From an uncultured Bacilli bacterium (lineage in GTDB: Bacteria > Bacillota_I > Bacilli_A > RF39 > UBA660), in NCBI GenBank assembly GCA_947630585.1, contig CANRIE010000022.1:1-9428 (forward strand): a DNA stretch of 9,428 bases. The letters run 5' to 3'. Numbering within the stretch: position 1 is the first letter of the stretch; the number at the start of each line of letters is the position of its first letter. Shown here piece by piece: positions 1 through 6,267 of the stretch. The notes under the pieces were generated by a model. That model was not told the DNA's origin, did not search any database, and saw only the letters and a program-made list of their open reading frames with translations. A program made the position numbers and the translations under genes.

Positions 1-1
1 A

Positions 2-66
2 TTGCATAGTTACTCATCAATACACAATTATGTTTATATTATACACCCATCAGCCGAACTATGCAA
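2..66. repeat. 10-bp inverted repeat, 45-base spacer
   Basis: Bases 2-11 (TTGCATAGTT) are the exact reverse complement of bases 57-66 (AACTATGCAA). The match stops on both sides: base 1 does not pair with 67, nor 12 with 56. The interval holds no gene. It could be the edge of an element to the left or a chance match in A+T-rich sequence; nothing else supports a mobile element here. Confidence 0.3.
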
Positions 67-120
67 ATAACGATTTTTTTCAATTAATTTTATAGGTACA
101 ATTATAAATAAAATTAATAC

Positions 121-148
121 TTGAAATAGTACAAAAATGTGATATAAT
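121..148 (+). promoter_or_regulatory. Promoter for the phosphatase pair
   Basis: A -35 box TTGAAA (121-126) lies 16 bases before a perfect -10 box TATAAT (143-148), which is extended by TG at 140-141. Transcription would start near 155, leaving a leader of only about 13 bases before the ATG at 168. The ribosome binding site AGGTGG (156-161) falls inside that short leader. Confidence 0.75.
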
Positions 149-167
149 ATCAAATAGGTGGTCAAAA

Positions 168-707
168 ATGAATACATTATTTATTACAAGACATGGTAAA
201 ACTGATTGGAATCTCGAAGGACTAATACAAGGTTCTGTTGATATTCCTTTAAATGATATTGGAAAGAGTGAAGTTTTAGAATTAGCTAAAAGTAGTGATT
301 TAACAAATATTGATATCTGTTTATCTTCACCTCTTAAAAGGGCTTATGAAACGGCTCAGATATTAAGTGATTCAAAATTTCAAATTATTGTAAATGAGTT
401 ACTTGTTGAACGAGGATTTGGAAATTTAGAAGGTACTAAAAATAATGATGATTTAGTTAAAAAAGAATGGGATTATAGTATAAATGATAAATCTTTTAAT
501 ATTGAATCTATAAAAGAATGTTTAAAAAGAGCTAAAACATTTTTAGAATATATTAAAAAGGAATATCCTGATAAAACAATTTTAATAGTATCTCATGCAG
601 CATTTATAAAAGCTTTACATTATAATTTAATAGGATATGATGAAAATACTGATTTTTTAGATTTTAATCCTCAAAATGCTAAAATTTATAAATATTACTT
701 AAAATAG
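168..707 (+). CDS. Histidine phosphatase family protein (phosphoglycerate mutase-like)
   Basis: This is a cytosolic histidine-type phosphatase of 179 residues, the usual size for a single-domain member. The family signature RHG is at residues 8-10 (TRHGKTDWN), with His9 as the expected phospho-acceptor. Arg58 (SSPLKRAYETA), Glu81 (ERGFGNLEG) and His143 (VSHAAF) complete the catalytic pocket, so it should be active. Family members include cofactor-dependent phosphoglycerate mutases, alpha-ribazole phosphatases (CobC-type) and general sugar-phosphate or nucleotide phosphatases; the sequence alone does not give the substrate. No signal peptide or membrane segment is visible. ATG at 168 follows AGGTGG by six bases. 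The metallophosphoesterase gene starts 9 bases after the stop, so the two are probably co-transcribed from the promoter at 121-148. Confidence 0.9.
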   Translation: MNTLFITRHGKTDWNLEGLIQGSVDIPLNDIGKSEVLELAKSSDLTNIDICLSSPLKRAYETAQILSDSKFQIIVNELLVERGFGNLEGTKNNDDLVKKEWDYSINDKSFNIESIKECLKRAKTFLEYIKKEYPDKTILIVSHAAFIKALHYNLIGYDENTDFLDFNPQNAKIYKYYLK

Positions 708-716
708 GAGTTAAAA

Positions 717-1229
717 ATGTCAAGAATTTATTTTATTGCTGATACGCATTTATATCATGAAAATATTATTAAATATTGTAATAGACCTTTTAAAGATAGT
801 TTAGAAATGAATGATGCTATTATTAATAATTGGAATAAAGTAGTAGGGCCTCAAGATATAGTTTATCATTTAGGAGATATTTCTTTAAGAATTGATAATT
901 TAGAAGAGATAATTAAAAAATTAAATGGCAAGATTTATTTAATCAAAGGAAATCATGAACGGAAAAATTCCGGATTTTATAGAAAATTAGGTTTAGAAGT
1001 TTTATCAACTAAAACTAAGTTAGATGATTATCAAGTAATTCTTTCGCATAGACCAATAGATGATAAAGATATTCCTGATGGATATATTAATATTCATGGT
1101 CATATTCACAATAAACCATTAGATAGTATGTATAATCCCTTAAAGCATATCTGTGTTGCGGTTGAAAAAATAGATTATACTCCAATTGAAATAAATAAAT
1201 TGTTAAAAGTAAAAAATAAAATACAATAA
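717..1229 (+). CDS. Calcineurin-like metallophosphoesterase
   Basis: A 170-residue single-domain metallophosphoesterase. All the motifs of the dinuclear-metal site are present in order: D9-x-H11 (ADTHLYHEN), G53-D54 (HLGDIS), GNHE at 78-81, S110-H111 (LSHRP) and GHIH at 128-131. The short DTHLYHENI form with HGHIHNKP near the end is typical of a small hydrolase subfamily common in Firmicutes and their phages; general family knowledge suggests a phosphodiesterase or phosphatase, and the natural substrate is unknown. It starts at ATG 717 six bases after GGAG, 9 bases downstream of the histidine phosphatase, and is probably translated from the same mRNA. No export signal is seen, so it should act in the cytoplasm. 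The fold and active site are clear; the function is not. Confidence 0.9.
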   Translation: MSRIYFIADTHLYHENIIKYCNRPFKDSLEMNDAIINNWNKVVGPQDIVYHLGDISLRIDNLEEIIKKLNGKIYLIKGNHERKNSGFYRKLGLEVLSTKTKLDDYQVILSHRPIDDKDIPDGYINIHGHIHNKPLDSMYNPLKHICVAVEKIDYTPIEINKLLKVKNKIQ

Positions 1230-1232
1230 CTC

Positions 1233-1261
1233 TTTACTTTATAAAAATATCTTGTTATAAT
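1233..1261 (+). promoter_or_regulatory. Promoter for the 409-residue orphan gene
   Basis: A -35 box TTTACT (1233-1238) is 17 bases from a perfect -10 box TATAAT (1256-1261), extended by TG at 1253-1254. A short dyad, TATCTT (1248-1253) and AAGATA (1263-1268), straddles the -10 box and could be an operator, though six A+T-rich base pairs are weak evidence. The start codon follows at 1299. Confidence 0.7.
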
Positions 1262-1298
1262 TAAGATACATTTATAAAGAAAGGAGTTTTTTCTATTT

Positions 1299-2528
1299 AT
1301 GAAAAAATTATATGCAGAAGAGTTTGACAAATTAATTGGAATTTTTAATAATGGTCCAGATAATCCAGAAATTTATGATAAAAAAATTAATATGAAAATA
1401 AATGAATTATATAAACTACTTGATAAAATTAAACCTTATGAAGATTTAGATGATGTAAAAATATTATATATTAATTTTCCTTGTGGTGGTATTAAATATT
1501 TCTATGATTATGAAGATTTAAAAAGGGAAGGAGAAGTTTGTAATCACGAACAATTTGAAAAATATTATCAAGATTATTACCCAGATAATGAAGTTTGGTA
1601 TAAATTATCAACTACTAAATATCAAAATTATAGATATGTAAGTCTTGATAACAAAACAATTATCTATGCTGATATGAATGAAAGTTTAGATTATTTTGAA
1701 AATGAAAGATTATATAAATTATTAAGTTATATAATTATTAAAGTAAAAGAAGTCCTAAAAATGTTAGAAAATAATACTTATAATGATTATATAATGAAAA
1801 ATTTACCTTTTAAAAATAGATTTGGAGTAATAAAAAGAAGTGATTATTGGAAAATTAATGAATATGTAAAGAAGGAGTTACTAGAAGAAATTAGTAAAAC
1901 GGAAATAGAAGCTTTTGTTTTAAATGCTAAAGAGGATACTAATGAGAGAATTGTTGATATGACTGCTAATAAATATTTTTATTGTGTCAGGTTAGCTTTT
2001 CAAAGTATTGGCAGGGAATTAGGTAATTTAAGTGATATAGAACTATATAAAAAATATGCTGATGGAAGAGATGAAGGATTAACAAATATTGATTTAGATA
2101 GTAAAGAGGCTTTTGATGATTGGTATAAAGATAAGGATAGAAGAGGTGGACATCCTTGGGAGATTATTAGAGGGCATTCCTACTCAAGAGTTAATTTGAT
2201 GGTTGGACATGATGATAAAGGCTATTATTTAGGATTAGATGGAACTAGAATTTTAATGAAAGTTGAAATAGCTAAAATTTATTTAGAACTTATAAAGAAT
2301 AATATTCCTGTTAAAATATATGAACCTAATATAATTAAAGATGCTTTAACTGGTGATGATTATTTAGGAATAGTTCCTGATTATTTATTATTGGTTTACT
2401 GTGAAGGCCGTTTTAAAAAATTTAAACCTAAACAATTTATTCATTTTAATGATGATATGATTAAATATGCTAAATGGGAAGAAATTGAAAAATGTTATTT
2501 AAAAAATAGTTTACCTAAAAGTATTTAA
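1299..2528 (+). CDS. Conserved-looking hypothetical protein with GGHPWEI motif
   Basis: A 409-residue soluble protein that I cannot assign to a named domain. It is rich in charged and aromatic residues and shows no signal peptide, convincing membrane span or nucleotide-binding motif. The most distinctive stretch is GGHPWEII at residues 283-290, followed by a His, Arg and Ser-rich turn and VGHDDKGYYLGLDGTR; later comes GDDYLGIVPDYL near residue 342. I recall similar GGHPWE-containing hypothetical proteins in gut Firmicutes, but that is memory, not a search result. The N-terminal half (about 1-150) may be a separate helical domain. ATG 1299 follows AAAGGAG, but with a long 12-base gap. It has its own promoter and carries the promoter of the next unit in its last codons (-35 at 2510). 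It could act with the flanking phosphohydrolases; nothing in the sequence proves it. Confidence 0.85.
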   Translation: MKKLYAEEFDKLIGIFNNGPDNPEIYDKKINMKINELYKLLDKIKPYEDLDDVKILYINFPCGGIKYFYDYEDLKREGEVCNHEQFEKYYQDYYPDNEVWYKLSTTKYQNYRYVSLDNKTIIYADMNESLDYFENERLYKLLSYIIIKVKEVLKMLENNTYNDYIMKNLPFKNRFGVIKRSDYWKINEYVKKELLEEISKTEIEAFVLNAKEDTNERIVDMTANKYFYCVRLAFQSIGRELGNLSDIELYKKYADGRDEGLTNIDLDSKEAFDDWYKDKDRRGGHPWEIIRGHSYSRVNLMVGHDDKGYYLGLDGTRILMKVEIAKIYLELIKNNIPVKIYEPNIIKDALTGDDYLGIVPDYLLLVYCEGRFKKFKPKQFIHFNDDMIKYAKWEEIEKCYLKNSLPKSI

Positions 2529-2538
2529 ATGTTATAAT
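2510..2538 (+). promoter_or_regulatory. Promoter for the DUF6429/phosphodiesterase/Nudix unit
   Basis: A -35 box TTTACC (2510-2515), inside the last codons of the upstream gene, is 17 bases from a perfect -10 box TATAAT (2533-2538) extended by TG at 2530-2531. The layout is nearly the same as in the promoter at 1233-1261. Transcription would begin near 2545, giving a leader of roughly 95 bases before 2640. Confidence 0.6.
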
Positions 2539-2639
2539 TTTATTAGATTGAAAGTTATTACTGAAGTTTTTTTGAAAGTATTAATTTTTGGTATAGCATG
2601 TTTTTGAAAATAATTTATAGATGAATTAAAGGAGAAAAA

Positions 2640-2891
2640 TTGATATGGAAAAAATTAACATTACTTCTTATGTATTTAACATCATGGGAAGAAGATGGAT
2701 ATGTTAGAGATGAAAATGGTGAGATAAAAGAATCTAAAATTAAAAGTTGTTGGAAAGGGTATGATTTTGATATCATTAATGATTTAACTGATAAAGGATA
2801 TTTATATTATAGTAAAGGAAAATCAGTAACAATTACTAAAGAAGGAGAAGAATTAGCTCAAAAATTAATGGATAAATATATAAGAGATTGA
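2640..2891 (+). CDS. Small DUF6429-like protein
   Basis: An 83-residue protein that resembles, from memory, the DUF6429 family of small bacterial proteins of unknown function. The pattern LTLLLMYLTSW (6-16), CWKGYDFDIINDLTDKGYL (37-55) and KSVTITKEGEELAQKL (61-76) looks like a small winged-helix: helix, recognition helix, then a two-stranded wing with a TxEG turn. The start is unusual. In frame, the only candidate is TTG 2640, five bases after AGGAG. An ATG at 2645, ten bases after the same site, is in another frame and hits a stop at codon 21. Removing one A from the run at 2648-2653 would join that ATG to the main frame, so either TTG is used or a small indel has occurred. The hydrolase gene begins 21 bases downstream, so the two are probably co-transcribed. 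Confidence 0.7.
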   Translation: MIWKKLTLLLMYLTSWEEDGYVRDENGEIKESKIKSCWKGYDFDIINDLTDKGYLYYSKGKSVTITKEGEELAQKLMDKYIRD

Positions 2892-2912
2892 TATGAAAGG
2901 AGTAAAAATAGT

Positions 2913-4025
2913 ATGTTAAAACCAGATTATAAAAGAAGTATTTTATCAATTAGTTCATCAATTTTAAAAAAATATGGATTAGAAAGTATTTATCCATCAT
3001 TAAAGGAATTAGATGAGATATTAGAAGGTAATTATAAAAATGTAGTATATTTAGTATTAGATTGTTTAGGTACAAATATATTAGAGAATAATCAAGAAGA
3101 TGCCAAGTTTTTAAAAAGTAATTTAGTAACAAATGTAACTTCCGTTTTTCCTCCAACAACAGCTGCTGCAACTATTTCTATTCATTCGGGGCTATCACCT
3201 TATGAAACAGGCTGGGTTGGATGGATGCCATATTTTCATGAATATAATCGTATGATAGAACTATTTTCAGGATGTGATTTTTATACTGGGGAAAAAATAA
3301 TTGAAAGTCCTGAAGAGGGTATATTAAAATACGAATCTATATATGAAAAAATAACTAAAAATAACCCTGATATTAAGTTTACTAAAGTATTTCCTGATTT
3401 TAGTAGAAAATATGAAAGTTCTTTTTCTGAAATATGTGATGGAATTAAAAGGGCTTGTGAAAATATTGAAAAAAACTTAATTTCAGCTTATTGGATACAA
3501 CCAGATTCAACTATTCATAAATACGGAATTAATAGTTTGGAAGTAAAACAAGAATTAAAATCAATTAATGATACTTTAGAAAAATTAACAAGTGAATTAA
3601 AAGATACAATTATTATTATAACAGCTGATCATGGAGCAGTTGATGTCGAAGAAATCTATTTAAATGAATATAAAGATATAGATGATTGTTTGAGGATGCC
3701 ACCCTCTATTGAATCAAGATTTGTATCAATTTTCTTAAAAGAAAATAAAAAAGAATTATTTAAAGAATTAATTAATAAGTATTTTAAAGATAAATTTTTA
3801 ATTTATGATAAAGATGAATTTTTAAAACTAGGACTTTTAGGGTTAGGAAAAAAACATGAAAGAATTGATAGTTATTTAGGAGATGTTATATTAATAGGCA
3901 ATAGTAATATAAATATCAGATATACAATAACAAATGAAAAATTTAAGTCTTTAAAAGCAGATCATAGTGGTATAACTAAAGAAGAAATGATGGTACCTCT
4001 TATTGTTATTAAAAGTAAGGAGTGA
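2913..4025 (+). CDS. Alkaline phosphatase superfamily phosphodiesterase
   Basis: A 370-residue enzyme of the type I phosphodiesterase / nucleotide pyrophosphatase branch of the alkaline phosphatase superfamily. The site that binds two metals can be read in full: Asp50 (VLDCLG), the nucleophile Thr82 or Thr83 (PPTTAAAT), Asp198 and His202 (QPDSTIHKYG), Asp239-His240 (TADHG) and His351 (KADHSG). Enzymes of this branch cleave phosphodiester or pyrophosphate bonds in nucleotides, lipids or phosphonates. No signal peptide or membrane anchor is present, unlike many secreted members, so it is probably cytoplasmic. ATG 2913 follows GGAG by ten bases. The Nudix start lies only six bases past the stop, and its ribosome binding site AAGGAG (4017-4022) is within the last codons here, which suggests coupled translation. 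Family assignment is firm; the substrate is unknown. Confidence 0.88.
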   Translation: MLKPDYKRSILSISSSILKKYGLESIYPSLKELDEILEGNYKNVVYLVLDCLGTNILENNQEDAKFLKSNLVTNVTSVFPPTTAAATISIHSGLSPYETGWVGWMPYFHEYNRMIELFSGCDFYTGEKIIESPEEGILKYESIYEKITKNNPDIKFTKVFPDFSRKYESSFSEICDGIKRACENIEKNLISAYWIQPDSTIHKYGINSLEVKQELKSINDTLEKLTSELKDTIIIITADHGAVDVEEIYLNEYKDIDDCLRMPPSIESRFVSIFLKENKKELFKELINKYFKDKFLIYDKDEFLKLGLLGLGKKHERIDSYLGDVILIGNSNINIRYTITNEKFKSLKADHSGITKEEMMVPLIVIKSKE

Positions 4026-4031
4026 TATTAA

Positions 4032-4229
4032 GTGGAAACAATAGTAAAAACCCATATTGGGGCATATGGAATTATTATTAAGGATGATAAAATAGCTTTA
4101 GTAAAGAAAGCTCGAGGAGGATATAAAGGCAAATTTGATTTACCTGGGGGAGGTATTGAACACACAGAACTTCCAACTGAGACCTTAGAAAGAGAAATAA
4201 TGGAAGAGGCTGGAATTAAAATAATTTAA
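4032..4229 (+). pseudogene. Truncated Nudix hydrolase
   Basis: The 65-residue product is the N-terminal half of a Nudix hydrolase, which is normally about 130-160 residues. It contains the start of the beta-sheet (GAYGIIIKDDKIALVKKA), the PGGG turn and a complete Nudix box at residues 40-62: G40-x5-E46-x7-R54-E-I-M-E-E-A-G-I62. It then stops at TAA 4227 after only three more residues, so the C-terminal sheet and helix are absent and a normal fold is unlikely. Another frame stays open from 4225 to a TAA at 4318-4320 (KNKYESINKYMFLLEF and a lysine/isoleucine-rich tail); this may be a leftover of the gene after deletion and frameshift, but I cannot align it to the family. GTG 4032 is the start, nine bases after AAGGAG. 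The gene breaks off about 100 bases before direct-repeat copy A. A short functional protein is possible but unlikely. Confidence 0.75.
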
Positions 4230-4326
4230 AAATAAATATGAATCTATTAATAAATATATGTTTTTATTAGAATTTAATAAAGATGATATAGAAAAAATAA
4301 TAAAAAAATTAATTGATTAAAAATAG

Positions 4327-4371
4327 AAGTAACTAAATCTAGATAAACATATAGACTAAAGTAGTGTGAAT
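4327..4371 (+). repeat. Direct repeat copy A (45 bases)
   Basis: This segment matches 7449-7493 at 37 of 45 positions without gaps. Shared blocks are AAGTAAC at the start, TAAAC, ATAGACTAAA and GTGAAT at the end. The hairpin of copy B is mostly lost here: four of the eight core pairs are broken. No ORF follows directly, unlike copy B. It lies between the broken Nudix gene and the promoter of the dehydrogenase-trpS operon. Confidence 0.75.
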
Positions 4372-4419
4372 CAGTAAAACGATTAAAAACTAAAATTTTT
4401 ATAAAAATAGTAAAAAATC

Positions 4420-4448
4420 TTGACATTAAAATAAAAAAATAGTAGTAT
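4420..4448 (+). promoter_or_regulatory. Promoter of the dehydrogenase-trpS operon
   Basis: A perfect -35 box TTGACA (4420-4425) is 17 bases from a -10-like box TAGTAT (4443-4448, four of six consensus bases). Transcription would begin near 4455, giving a leader of about 200 bases that includes the small ORF and the terminator before the first structural gene at 4660. Confidence 0.65.
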
Positions 4449-4479
4449 ATGAGTAAATTGAATTAGGAAAGGCATTTTT

Positions 4480-4608
4480 ATGAAAAGAATAAGAATTGAA
4501 CCTGAATTTATATTATTTACAGTACAAGAGGGTGGTTTTATTAATAAATTAGCTTTTCGTTTTTCTTGTTTCAATAAATTTAAATTGGTTATAAACAGTA
4601 ACTATTAG
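4480..4608 (+). CDS. Possible 42-residue leader peptide
   Basis: A short ORF of 42 codons begins with ATG seven bases after AAAGG (4468-4472) and about 25 bases past the predicted transcription start. The product, beginning MKRIRIEPEFILFTVQEGG, matches no protein I know. It is aromatic-rich (seven Phe, one Tyr) but has no Trp codon, which argues against classical Trp-codon stalling although trpS lies downstream. Its last codons and TAG stop (4606-4608) coincide with the 5' arm of the terminator at 4593-4606, so a ribosome reaching the stop would cover that arm and block the hairpin. That geometry suggests a regulatory leader peptide; the alternative is a decayed gene fragment with its own terminator. 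Confidence 0.45.
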   Translation: MKRIRIEPEFILFTVQEGGFINKLAFRFSCFNKFKLVINSNY

Positions 4609-4642
4609 TAATTTTGTGCAAAAAAATAGTTACTGTTTTTTT
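4593..4642 (+). terminator. Intrinsic terminator or attenuator before the dehydrogenase gene
   Basis: A perfect 14-bp stem (4593-4606 with 4625-4638) with an 18-base loop leads into a run of seven T (4636-4642). It ends only 17 bases before the ATG of the dehydrogenase and just upstream of its GGAG (4651-4654). No promoter is evident between it and the gene, so transcripts must read through it, the arrangement expected of an attenuator. Confidence 0.8.
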
Positions 4643-4659
4643 AATAGAGAGGAGTTATT

Positions 4660-6258
4660 ATGAAATATAATACAATTTTATTAATAGGTAGTGGACAAAT
4701 CGGCAAAGCAATACTCAATAAAATAGTTTTAAATAATCCTAAAAAAATTATTATTCATAATTTAACTGAAAAAGAGAGTACACTAGTCTGCAATAAATAT
4801 TCTTCTAAATATCCTGATATTAAATTCATTTCTAGTTTTGGAAATATATTTATGCCATATATATTAAAAGATTTAAATAATAAAAATCTTTATTCTAAAA
4901 GTGAAGATATAATAGAATATTTTTATAAGGAAATCAATAATGATGTTTTAGAGAATTCAACGATTGTTACTTTAATACGAAAATATAAACCAGATGTAAT
5001 TGTCGATGCTATAAATACAGCAACAGTTTTAGGGAATCCTTATAATCCAGAAAGTATTTTAAAAATTTTAAATGACAATCCTATCGAATGTTCAAAAAAA
5101 ATTATGGTTGATGATTATACTACTAAGATTATTAACTTTGTATATAGTCTTAAATACGGATTACAAAACTATAATGTTAAAAAGTACATTAAAGTATCAA
5201 CTACTGGTTTAGGAGGTATGGGGCTTGATATGCCATATACACATGGAGATAATCCTAAATTTAATTTATCAAATGCTTTAATGGGAAAAATTGCTGCTTC
5301 TGGAGTTTTGCATCAATTACTATGGAATTTAGAACATACTAAAGGCTTAGATATTTCGCTTATTATACCAGGTACTTTTGTTGGCTATGATTCAGTATTA
5401 AATGAAGCAATTGAAACAGATAAAGGTTTATTATATAAAAGAAAAAAGCCTGAGCAATATAATTTAGTTTTAGGTAAGGAATTAAAATATAATCAAACTA
5501 TAACCAAAGACTATTTATCTTTTCCAGTGGTTAGAGCAGGGGAAAATCATGTTTACTCACAATTAGAACTAGAAACTTTAACTGCTATTGGGCAAATGGA
5601 AGGAATAACTAAAGAAGAGGTTGCCAATAAAGTAATGGAATGTTTAGAAAAATCTTCTAATAATGATATTTTAAGTTCACTTGATAATGCTATGTTAAAA
5701 CCAAGTTATTTGGGTAGAGAAATGTTACTAGAAATAAATAATCAATTTTCAAATTTGAAAAGTAAATATGGTATAGCAACAGGTAATTTAGGTGTAAAAA
5801 CTTCAAAACAATTATATGAATTATTTCTGATAAAAAAGTCTTATCCACTAATTACAGATTTAAAAAAAGTAAAAATAGATACTTTAGTTGAGAAAGTAAA
5901 TAATTCATTAGATAATGATTTGATAGAAGAAATTATTACTTTAGGTATTCCTATAATAAATAACAAGAACGAAATATATATAGGAGATTATTCTTTAATA
6001 CCATCTGCTGATGAATCTAAAATTATAACTAAAACTAAGTTAAAAAATTGGACAGATATAGGATGGGTTGATTTAAGAAAAGAAAATTTAGATAAATGGA
6101 TAAAAATTTTAATAGATGTTTATGAAAATGCCAATAAAATATCAATGGACTTTGACAAAAGTATTTACTTAAATTGTCAAAAAATAAATAATGATTATAA
6201 TATAGCCGAGTATTTAGCTTATTATAATAACTTAAAAAATAAAGGAAGAAAGAAATGA
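4660..6258 (+). CDS. Atypical long SDR/Rossmann-fold dehydrogenase-like protein
   Basis: A 532-residue protein with an N-terminal NAD(P)-binding Rossmann fold: the glycine motif G10-x-G12-x-x-G15 (LLIGSGQIGKAIL) follows the first beta-strand. VIVDAINTAT (113-122) matches the strand-turn after which SDR enzymes hold the nicotinamide ring. VSTTGLGGMGLD (179-190) and MPYTHGD (191-197) are distinctive, and IPGTFVGYD (236-244) resembles the epimerase-type PG[TA] strand end. About 250 further residues follow, making it much longer than a classical (250) or extended (350) SDR; this tail has W-rich GWVDLR near its end. I recall similar long SDR-like proteins in gut bacteria but know no tested function. 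ATG 4660 lies five bases after GGAG. trpS begins nine bases past the stop, so both are one operon under the attenuator. Link to tryptophan or to charging of tRNA is unproven. Confidence 0.75.
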   Translation: MKYNTILLIGSGQIGKAILNKIVLNNPKKIIIHNLTEKESTLVCNKYSSKYPDIKFISSFGNIFMPYILKDLNNKNLYSKSEDIIEYFYKEINNDVLENSTIVTLIRKYKPDVIVDAINTATVLGNPYNPESILKILNDNPIECSKKIMVDDYTTKIINFVYSLKYGLQNYNVKKYIKVSTTGLGGMGLDMPYTHGDNPKFNLSNALMGKIAASGVLHQLLWNLEHTKGLDISLIIPGTFVGYDSVLNEAIETDKGLLYKRKKPEQYNLVLGKELKYNQTITKDYLSFPVVRAGENHVYSQLELETLTAIGQMEGITKEEVANKVMECLEKSSNNDILSSLDNAMLKPSYLGREMLLEINNQFSNLKSKYGIATGNLGVKTSKQLYELFLIKKSYPLITDLKKVKIDTLVEKVNNSLDNDLIEEIITLGIPIINNKNEIYIGDYSLIPSADESKIITKTKLKNWTDIGWVDLRKENLDKWIKILIDVYENANKISMDFDKSIYLNCQKINNDYNIAEYLAYYNNLKNKGRKK

Positions 6259-6267
6259 GGAGAAGAA

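Larger units (their letters stand above)
4230..4659. other. 430-base leader region between Nudix fragment and dehydrogenase
   Basis: This gap holds, in order, a possible Nudix tail remnant in another frame (to 4320), repeat copy A (4327-4371), a promoter (4420-4448), a 42-codon ORF (4480-4608) and an intrinsic terminator (4593-4642) just before the ribosome binding site of the next gene. An A/T-only perfect palindrome of 14 bases (4395-4408) also occurs but is plausible by chance. The reverse strand is open over 4383-4574, but that reading is very rich in Phe and Ile and looks like a shadow. Confidence 0.6.

Noticed and set aside
4527..4536. T-box riboswitch upstream of trpS
   Set aside because: AGGGTGGT fits the first part of the T-box consensus, but it continues with TTTATT in place of ACCGCG, no complementary CCCT strand follows, and the terminator 60 bases downstream does not involve it. 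A covariance search would settle this.
4383..4574. Minus-strand ORF of 63 codons
   Set aside because: It lies opposite the promoter and leader ORF, has no ribosome binding site of note, and its Phe/Ile-rich content is what A+T-rich DNA gives by chance.
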